A DNA stretch of 64,000 nt. It comes from Beroe forskalii. Taxonomy: Eukaryota > Ctenophora > Nuda > Beroida > Beroidae. A model generated the notes under the pieces. The model worked only from the letters and a program-made list of their open reading frames with translations. It was not told the DNA's origin and did no database searches. Both the position numbers and the translations under genes were made by a program. Location of the stretch: NCBI GenBank assembly GCA_011033025.1, contig WFMF01000664.1:1-64000 (forward strand). Direction: 5' to 3'. The first letter of the stretch is position 1, and every line of letters starts with the position of its first letter. This document shows positions 55,719 through 64,000 of this stretch, piece by piece.

Positions 55719-58700
55719 GGCTGCATATCCGAATATTTTGGTTCACAGCAAGATAAGAATTTGTTAAAAATTTATTTTCTAATTACTATTTGCGAAACGG
55801 AAGATGTCGAATTCGTCAGTGGGACAATTAAGTAACATCAACGAAAAGTGAAATATGATGAATAAGCGAAGGCAGAGTAATTGGAAATAAAGAAGTAATT
55901 TCAGCAAAAACTTCGAATGATTTGAGAAATGGTTAACTTTGTCTCGACTGAGCGAAACGTAGGCGTGTCGTCTGATGGAATAAAACAAATTACTACCATT
56001 TCACACTGAGAGCTTTGCTGAAAACTGACGAGCCATGCGAGACAATTTGCACAGCGATTAAATTCAATGTGAGACGGAATTATTTGCTTGAATACTCGAC
56101 GGTTTGTGGTTGTTTCACTTTATGTCGGACAAACGGAACCGCATTGGTCATAATGTTGGTTGTAAGCTCCAGGGTATCATGAATCAGGAGAGTATTAGGA
56201 AACAATAACTCCAGTTCGATAAGGGAGAGCAACGAATGAGAGTTAAATATAGAATGAGAAACGAGAACAAACTGCAGAGACGGTGCCTTTGGTTATATAG
56301 TATAGGCGACGAGTTAACCGATAGTCATGACACGATGGAACTAGAACCACCTTCGAACTATGAGCATTTCACTTATGCAATATGCAACACTTGTACGATT
56401 ACTGAGTTCTGAGAGTGAGACTACGTGGTTAACTGGTTACTAGTATCCACTGTTCATGTTCAAGTGACATGACAAGAGCAACTATATGTTTATTATAAAC
56501 TGTGATGAAGAGTCATGATAATATGTATACGACACAAGGGAAGTGGTAGTGGTTTATTGACATCAGGTTTCACATTTCATCCTCATATTTGGTCTTCATA
56601 GTTCGTATATTTCATTGGTATCGCAACCAAGCCACCGCATGTCAGCATTCAGACAATATTGACAGTGGTAGTGGAAGCTCGCCAGGAAATTCTCTTGATA
56701 TAGGAAGTGGTATACAGGACTGAAATTGTGCAGTCTGCAATCTGCTTGGTATGAAGTGGAAAACTGGTTGGTATTCTCTTTACATCTTGGCATTGACTCC
56801 GGCCGACTATAACATGATTTATCCATGTGGAAGACCGTGAAACCGCCAACATTACTACCGATTGCTACGCGTGGATCTGGAGGAATAAATTTCCCAAGCT
56901 CAATTTAATCATTTTATCAATTTCGCAATCGAACAAGACATAGTATGGGCATTAAAATCAAGTCGAAGGCATTAATGAAGCCTAAATCAATCTTTAAAAC
57001 CCTTGAAGTCGCTTTTTGCATAAATACTTCAATTTTCATAGTTATGGAGTAATAAAATTGAAACTCACAATACATCGATAATGAGCCTACTGTGACAACA
57101 TGCCAAAGTGAGGTGAAGTGGTTGCAAGTTCATTGAATCAGGTACCAGGACCAAGCAGGTTACATCAAATCTGATGACAATGTGATGCAGGGTGTAAGTC
57201 TCTAATGCTTATTCTTAGGTCGTTAGGCGTAGATTATCAATCGTAATCTATGTAGCTTCACGACGGACTCAGCTGAATAGTGATGGGGGTATCAATCAAA
57301 AGAATGTTTATGAAATTCACGAGTTGGAAGCGTTCATTGAGACAATCCCTTTAGTGTTAAAACAACTTTGAAGCATGGATTACCGGAAAAAACCTGAACT
57401 TCAAACCATTTAATGCCACTACGAAGCTGTTGAAAACAATTCGGAACTCAATAAAAACAATCCTATGCTCTGTTTGATTGCTTCCAAACTAAAATGATGA
57501 AACGACCGAAATATAGCAAAACAAATTCTGTACTTATCCTTATCTGTCACCGGTATACATCATATCGTTGATATATTGATATATATTCTACGTCTAATTG
57601 GTTTATAATGATCAGTTAGTAGTAGCAGATATACCGAAAAACTGGTTTAAACCGCGACAAATTCAAGTGATGAATTGATATGTCAGCAACTACTTAACCA
57701 TAGCAAATGAACGTATTGCATAGATAAAGCGTTGATTTTACAAAGAATGACAAAAAGGCAAGACGTCGAGTTATCGAATAAGGACGCTGATTCACACTAG
57801 ATCGGACATATAGGTATCATAGAGATGGGAGGCTCACCGCAATACCACATACTGACAAGGGTTCGGAAATGGTCCATTTGCAAGAAGGAGGAAGTATTTT
57901 AATCTACAAACCCCAGTACAGAAGTGCTGTGATTTGATCCGTTCATAATATCCTGTGGGTCATTTCATATGTATTTACAAATGGTTAATCATAATAGATC
58001 ATTTTCTTAGATACTACGTAATCAGCCGAGGGGGGGGGGGATTCACATGTGAATGATAGTGCTCAAGGGATCAAATGGGTCATCAGTTGGGCAAGGGTTA
58101 TTGTGCAGCACAAAATGTACTACACATGATTTTTAGGCTTCCAATCCCAAGAAACCTACACCCCGGAGGCATCACAAATAGAATGTGAAACCATTCCATA
58201 ATATGTACCCCGAACCGTAACCAAACTATGTAGCAAGCTCCCAGTTATAAATGTCAAGAGCTAATGGGAAGAGTTAATACGAGACTGTTTTGTGTTGCGC
58301 ATTTTAAATCCAATTTATAAGCATAAGGATAAATAATAATTATAATAAATCTATTATAGCCAGACGAAACAGCAGCAAAATTCTGAGCAAGAGAGGGGGA
58401 GTCACCTATAAATTTAAGTAAAATAAGAGACACACCAGGACTGACCAACGAAACTGGATCATAAAGATGCGATATTTCAGTAAAAGACGCGTTCATGAAA
58501 GTGGGACGCGATTAATAAGATAAACGGCTGTCAAGGTTAAAAGCTGCACGAGGGTAGGCGACTGAGAAAATAAAATAAAAGGAAGGTAGTGCAATGATAT
58601 AGTTCAAGTTCGCATTTATAAGTTTAAATAATATTCATAGAGGAAATAAAATGTTGGTACTCGACAACATTGGGATGCAAATTAGTGCATATTAGACGAA

Positions 58701-61700
58701 GCGAAGCCGAGTTTCATATGCACAATATGCATCGAAACAATGCAGGCCAACAGCTGTTTTGTGTCCTTCCTAACAGTTGCAGCATTAGAATAGGTTAAGA
58801 AAAGGAGTAATTTCATTGTCCAAAAAAGTCACGTATGTTCATTTTGAAGATGTATGTTCATTTTGAAGATTCCGGGCCACCACTCTGTCTTGAGATCTTC
58901 TTCTTTTCGTCAGAACCCGTGTAATAATATCATTTCCCGTGTTGTGAGGGTGAAAGGGGACATGTGCTGTAATGGTGGTGGTTTGTAATAATGGGAATAA
59001 TGGAATGTCTTCAACAAATTCATGATATCTAATTGATCATCTCCCAGTGTTATTGAGAATATTGAATGTACTTGGAAAGTGATGATATCATAGTGACTCT
59101 ATATATTGCATTCGTAGGTTTTCAAGAGATTTACTTTTGTGATGAATAGGACCTGCCTTACTAGTAGGCATTATCTTAACTAGCTAGAAAAGTTTGTAAT
59201 TGATAGGAAGGTCAGCTGAAAGCAATCTGTTCTGTTGTAAATTTCCCGCATTACATATTCTACGACATTCGATGAACCTTCAATTAGGGGTGTAGTCGAA
59301 TTTAAACATCAATGATCAATCTTCATACGGCATTGAGATGTTTATAAAATGAAAATGCTACATTTCGTGCTTTGTTCTTAGCAGTAGCAACTAATATTAC
59401 CGGCAATAAATGGATACTTTTATAGACTGTCAGACGTGTGGAATATCATCACTGTCAGTTGAATCTATGATGAAAGATTACCAATATACCAAATTCCGTT
59501 GGGTCAAATGTTAGTGGCCTTCATACCAATCATCGATATGAAATAGGACTGTTGATGAAATCTCCAATTATCAGCCTTTTGATGAAAAGAAGGGCGTTAA
59601 CCTCCCTAACTGTAGTAAATCAAGTATTCAGATTTAATTTTGTCTTGTTGATAGCTATCGTGAAGCATCACTGCCCATCAACCATGCCACGCGGTGCAAA
59701 ATGACGATTGATCCAGATTATATCAAAAACGCGCGTGCCGCAAATGCTTACAACTAATACAAAAACTTTACATAGACATTTCGACAAAATCGGCTAGTAG
59801 TTAAAGATGTTCCGTGAGTAAATGTGCCACGACGGCGTAAATTCTCTCTAAGGAATGGCAACATTAGTCGGGGGTAGTGATCCCAGTAAACAAACTCTAG
59901 GAGTACTCCATGGACTTGCGACTGGGTTATCCGATCTAGATTTACAGTATTGAGTTCACAGGCATCGGGTTACTTTGAGGAATATGAACTGTAGCGTTGA
60001 TATTAGCTCCGTGTACCATGGAACATGGCATCTAGACAGTTTGATTTCACTAATTCTACATACAGACAGTTCACATGTGTGGTAAATACAGCACATACTT
60101 GTTGAAAGACACGCTTTGTAGAGGTTAGAAGCTGTGATAGAACACGCACACGTTCAAAGTATAGATGCTTCCAGCTTCAAAACGAAAAGTTGAGACTTAA
60201 ACTTCATATTCCGATTATATGTCAGGGTTGTAACTATGAAGGACTGTCAATTAAAGTGGTATCTAAATTGTTAACAGAAGAAAGTAGAAACATTTCTGCA
60301 GCATAGTCCTTTGAATATGATGACTCTAATAATTCAAACCATATTAGTCATTGCTGCCATGTGTCGAGACCCTGACAATTATTTTAATTGCATACATTGT
60401 AAGGTAAAAGTCCCTACGCTAGACTAATGATACACGAAACGTATGAATGATAAATTACATAAAATACAAATAAACGAGAGCATATTTTGATACATAACAT
60501 TTCTAGGTAGCCTGACTGCTAGTCTCATACAGTAACTTGGAACTTTAACATTTAAACGTAATTTATGATCCAAACTCTAATTCCAAAAGGATATTTTGCA
60601 GACGTCTTGAGCAAAAAATTGGATGGAAAAAATAAGCAGCTAATTAACTAATTTTCCAGATAAAAACAAAAACATAATTAAGAAGTTCTCGATGTAAAAA
60701 TTCCAATGGACGTACGTAATCAATATATTGTATTATTTTGGGTATTTTATCAAAAATCTGTCCAGGTTATAATTTTAGATCTAAGTAAAAATGTCCATCC
60801 ATAAATACTGTGCTTTTTCTCAGTAGACGGACTGCCGAGCAAATCAAACTTTAAATCTTCCTCGGCAAGGGTTCTTAAAACAAAATGTATAAAAAACAAA
60901 AACGAGCTTAAAGTTCACAGTTTTGTCAGCACATCAAGTTTAAAAGTTTCTAAGTAAGTGGAGGTAACATCGATTCTGCTGTCAATAATTAATACCTAAA
61001 TCAATATGCTGCATCAAAATTATATATAGAGTAATCCTTATGTCAGTAATATGATAAGAATATATATGCAACGAGATAATCATTGCACTGCAACACCAAT
61101 AATTCAAGTGCAATTCCTCCAGCTTACAGGATTGGATAAATAAATTAAATATATAAGAAAATGTGTGTCTGGCTATCAATAACAGGCGTGATAAATCTAT
61201 CAACTTTATCTAAAAAACGTACAAAGACCGATAAACAAAACAAATACCACATCGGTTGATTACAAGTGCAAACAGAGTTTTTGAAATTCACTGATTTTTG
61301 AATTGACTGAATATTTTGTCAGTTTTCATGTATACTTGAAAGCAAAGCTCAAGGTTAATATTAATTCAAAAATAACTTAATAAGGTGACATTGAAATTAT
61401 CTCGAATTTCCATGATTCAGTGAATTCCAATCTCTTAAAAATTCTAGCTTTCTAATAATTTAATTTTTCCTAAAAGCAACTAAAACAGCATTCCAAAATC
61501 AGGTATACATGGATTATTAGCACAAATGACAAATGCAATTGATAGATCGACTGAAAGGATTAATATGCAGAACTTTGGTGCGATATAATGTGCATACTTC
61601 AGACATCAGTTGATATCAAATGAAGTTCATAATACCGAGAATAGTCCACTGAGGACCACACTGGTAATTCTAGTTCTAAAATTTTAACTATGACTAGCAT

Positions 61701-61887
61701 ACTATCATCTCGGAAAACTTCCGATATTTGAACTTTAGAAGCATCAGACTCCTAAATAAAATACATAACTATAACTAGTAACTTTTCGTTGCGTTGATAC
61801 GATAGCATATATATTGGTTCCTGCAATTCTACATAAAAAACCTGTATCACGATGTCATGGTTTTTTTGATAACATCCTTGATCATCT
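55719..61887. other. Gene-poor stretch before the last gene
   Basis: AT-rich sequence with an 11-G run at 58030-58040 and no supported exon. Small frames do not show start, splice or composition support. The part nearest 61887 is presumably 3' UTR of the minus-strand gene. Confidence 0.4.
58030..58040 (+). repeat. Homopolymer G run (11 G)
   Basis: Eleven consecutive G in an AT-rich setting. Confidence 0.9.
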
Positions 61888-63954
61888 TCAGTTCTTTCTC
61901 CATCTTCTTTTGTTCTGCGCACTAATCTGCTTCACCTCGTCCTTCAACTTCTTGTGTTCCTCATTCTTGAGGTGAAACAGCTTAGCAAGTTGGTTGAACT
62001 TGCTGTTGATTTCCTTGTTGTTCTTCTTCAGGAACAGGATCTCCATCACCTGATCGTTGTTCTGTTGGATGAACTCGTTGATGAAGTTCTCCATCTGGGT
62101 AAACGTTGACATGTTCGACAGGTTAGCCTTCCTCTTGGCCCTGGCTTTCTCAATCATCTCAGGTATGCTGCCGTGATACTCACTACTGAGCCTCTCCTTC
62201 GTTGAGTTAGGTAACTTGATGTTGATGGGGAACGTGGTGCGGTCAGTAAAACTGCTGCTCGGTTCAGAGGCATCAGTTTTCATTCGCTTCTCAGGTCCAG
62301 CTTCGACACTAACAGGTCTTTTGGCGGCCGCTGGCAGTGCTTTATCCAGCCCAAGCTGAGACAACACAGCAGGACTAGCATTCTTGAGTTTATCCAGGGG
62401 AAGTAAGACGTACTTATTGTTCTCTGCGGTAGTGGCTGCGACTGGTGTTTTGTACGGGACTATTGACTGCTTGTTTGCAGTGCTAGGAGAGGTTTTGAAG
62501 GAGTTTGCACCGGAAGACTGGCCGGCAGGAAGAGCTGATGAGGTAGTCTTAGGGGGGATGTAAGTCTTAACATTGTTACCAGTAGTAGGATAGGGCTTCA
62601 CACTTGCTGACACTATCTTAGTCGACTTCACTATGGGCTTGGTTTTGATGACAGCATTAGGTGGTATCTGGGATATGATCACAGGCTTGTTGAGATACCT
62701 CTGCCCCGGTTTCGAGGAAGAAGCTCCTTGTTTTCCAATCACTAGTGTCTTGCCGGGTGAAGCGGTCTTTCCTGATGCTGAATTGACAGCCTGGATGGAG
62801 GTAGTCTTATCCATTGTATGGCTCTTAGAGGTACTATCAGCTGATTTAACAATACCCAGGGACGAAGCTAAGCTCTCCAAAGTGGATGATGTATCAGAGA
62901 CAGATGATGAGCTAGTGGGGACAGTGACACTCTTGTCAGAATGCTTACGGGTTACAAGCCTTGGATCTATCGGTCTATCAGACATATTCTGTTCACTTTT
63001 CTTTGCAATAGGTCGGATCTTTTTTGGATCTGGGCGGAGAAAATTACCTTTCTTAGGTTTCGGACGTTTGGGCATTACTGGAGGCTCATCTGATTTGGGA
63101 ATGGCTGACAACTGAACCTTGCTCTCGTTGCTGGAAATTAAGTCATCCAAATGACTGACGATATCAGATGCATTCTTCCCAGAGAATGCGGAGGAGGAGG
63201 AGGAGGAGGAGGAGGGAGGCTTCAATCCATCCTTTGAAGACTTCGAAGTTGACACTGATGAGGAACTAGGTGAAGCCGATGTCCTGGGAGATGACAATGT
63301 GGAGCGAGGTTTGGGGGAAGACCTCCTCGGAGATGGGTGGAAGAGAACGGACTTTGGGTCTAGCGGAGCCGGCGAACTCGGGACTTCTGTGATGGTAGGC
63401 GTTGTGGAAGACTTCGAGTTGACGACAGTCTCGATGATATCTTGCAACTGGTCTGCAGAGCTTCTGGGATCAATCTCCAGGAGGTTCTCAATGCTGAGCG
63501 GGGTTCTGGGGGCCGGGGAGGAAGGGGGCAGTGACTTGGTGCTCAGAAGATCTCGGAGGTCCAAGTCATCTATGTCAGTCCGGGGCGGGGATAGGAACTG
63601 AGGTAAACTGCCGTGGGGCGAACCCATGTCAATTACACTGGTAAACTTCTCAAAGTCCGTGGGAGACTCCTGGGGCAGGGAATACTGTCTGCTGAACTCG
63701 TGTTTGGGGGTGGAGAAGGTGAGGGAAGGAAGGTTGAGGGGGAGGGGGTCCCCTGACACATCATCCCCTCGGGGAGTGGAAAGAAGGCGGGGTGAGGGGA
63801 CCGGGCTCCCTAAGTCCTCGGTAACGAGGGGCGAGGAGAGGGAGGCAAGGGAGAAGCTGTTGTTGTAGATCCCACTCCCAGCATCCTCGTCCTCGGCATC
63901 ACTCTCGTCTGTGTTGAAGATGTGCTCGTTGAAGTTGTCGTCAATCGGGGGCAA
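61888..63954 (-). CDS. Ser/Pro-rich nuclear-type protein with C-terminal coiled coil, 3' exon
   Basis: The exon begins after acceptor ATATTTCAG with (L)PPIDDNFNEHIFNTDESDAE (no ATG; the 5' part lies beyond the window). Order in about 688 codons: acidic start, many SPxxSP/TP motifs, a Ser run coded by TCC repeats (about 63192-63212), basic KRPKPKKGNFLRPDPKKIR (likely nuclear localisation), DPRLVTRKH, Ser/Thr/Lys-rich linker, YVLLPLDKLKNASPAVLSQL, then a long helical C-terminus (MENFINEFIQQNNDQVMEIL, HLKNEEHKKLKDEVKQIS). The annotated frame stops at 61888 after QNKRRWRKN. A one-base shift near 61912 would instead continue the coiled coil as EQKKMEKELKMIKDVIKKTM. Family not recognised; a chromatin or transcription cofactor is a guess. 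Confidence 0.75.
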   Translation of the reverse strand: MPPIDDNFNEHIFNTDESDAEDEDAGSGIYNNSFSLASLSSPLVTEDLGSPVPSPRLLSTPRGDDVSGDPLPLNLPSLTFSTPKHEFSRQYSLPQESPTDFEKFTSVIDMGSPHGSLPQFLSPPRTDIDDLDLRDLLSTKSLPPSSPAPRTPLSIENLLEIDPRSSADQLQDIIETVVNSKSSTTPTITEVPSSPAPLDPKSVLFHPSPRRSSPKPRSTLSSPRTSASPSSSSVSTSKSSKDGLKPPSSSSSSSSAFSGKNASDIVSHLDDLISSNESKVQLSAIPKSDEPPVMPKRPKPKKGNFLRPDPKKIRPIAKKSEQNMSDRPIDPRLVTRKHSDKSVTVPTSSSSVSDTSSTLESLASSLGIVKSADSTSKSHTMDKTTSIQAVNSASGKTASPGKTLVIGKQGASSSKPGQRYLNKPVIISQIPPNAVIKTKPIVKSTKIVSASVKPYPTTGNNVKTYIPPKTTSSALPAGQSSGANSFKTSPSTANKQSIVPYKTPVAATTAENNKYVLLPLDKLKNASPAVLSQLGLDKALPAAAKRPVSVEAGPEKRMKTDASEPSSSFTDRTTFPINIKLPNSTKERLSSEYHGSIPEMIEKARAKRKANLSNMSTFTQMENFINEFIQQNNDQVMEILFLKKNNKEINSKFNQLAKLFHLKNEEHKKLKDEVKQISAQNKRRWRKN
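63192..63214 (-). repeat. GAGGAG trinucleotide tract coding poly-Ser
   Basis: Eight or so GAG triplets on the plus strand (TCC on the coding strand) inside the 3' exon. Likely length-variable. Confidence 0.85.
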
Positions 63955-64000
63955 CTGAAATATAATTACACCTCGTCAGTATTTCATCAGATAGTACGTG

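Noticed and set aside
1..64000. tRNA or rRNA genes
   Set aside because: I looked for B-box-like GGTTCGAATCC and conserved rRNA blocks on both strands and saw none convincing; a covariance-model scan would decide.

Overview
The window is nuclear DNA of an animal. The sequence shows GT-AG introns, very large serine/proline-rich exons, AATAAA signals, TATA boxes tens of bases before start codons, and many MITE/foldback elements. One encoded protein ends in a katanin p80 C-terminal (con80)-like domain. I cannot name the species. An AT-rich, MITE-rich invertebrate-type genome is my best reading, and that is inference.

Layout. 1-1.13 kb is a satellite of about 46 bp units. 2.48-13.6 kb (+ strand) carries one long nuclear-type gene, or two neighbouring genes: a 56-bp exon, a 1.8-kb exon with GPALP-type repeats, and a 5-kb disordered/coiled-coil exon. 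Both large exons carry a related motif ending in FGG. Between them lies a 1.0-kb TTAA-flanked inverted-repeat element, itself split by a 437-bp insertion with a 7-bp target duplication. 13.6-18.0 kb is intergenic, with a perfect 15-bp hairpin, a GC-rich foldback zone and a dimeric MITE containing telomere-like repeats.

18.0-37.4 kb (- strand) is a multi-exon gene that I could assemble exon by exon with matching phases. It encodes a protein of roughly 1,200 residues with a basic N-terminal segment, long Ser/Pro-rich linkers and a C-terminal con80-like domain but no WD40 repeats. It appears to have several alternative first exons, near 26.8, 37.4 and perhaps 40-41 kb. Its big first intron holds, on the opposite strand, a compact candidate gene for a small secreted cysteine-containing protein: TATA box, signal peptide, stop and AATAAA within about 0.5 kb, but with a frameshift.

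38-61.9 kb is gene-poor. It holds a 20-copy ACGCGT minisatellite, a piggyBac-like transposase scrap, a 1.25-kb full-length foldback element, several copies of a ~43-bp repeat with CRE-like ends, and a miRNA-like hairpin. 61.9-64 kb (- strand) is the 3' exon of a serine-rich nuclear-type protein ending in a coiled coil; its 5' part lies beyond the window.

The coding exons show at least three apparent single-base losses (20.37, 23.86 and 61.91 kb), plus a shift of the opposite sign in the small secreted ORF. This may reflect assembly error rather than biology.
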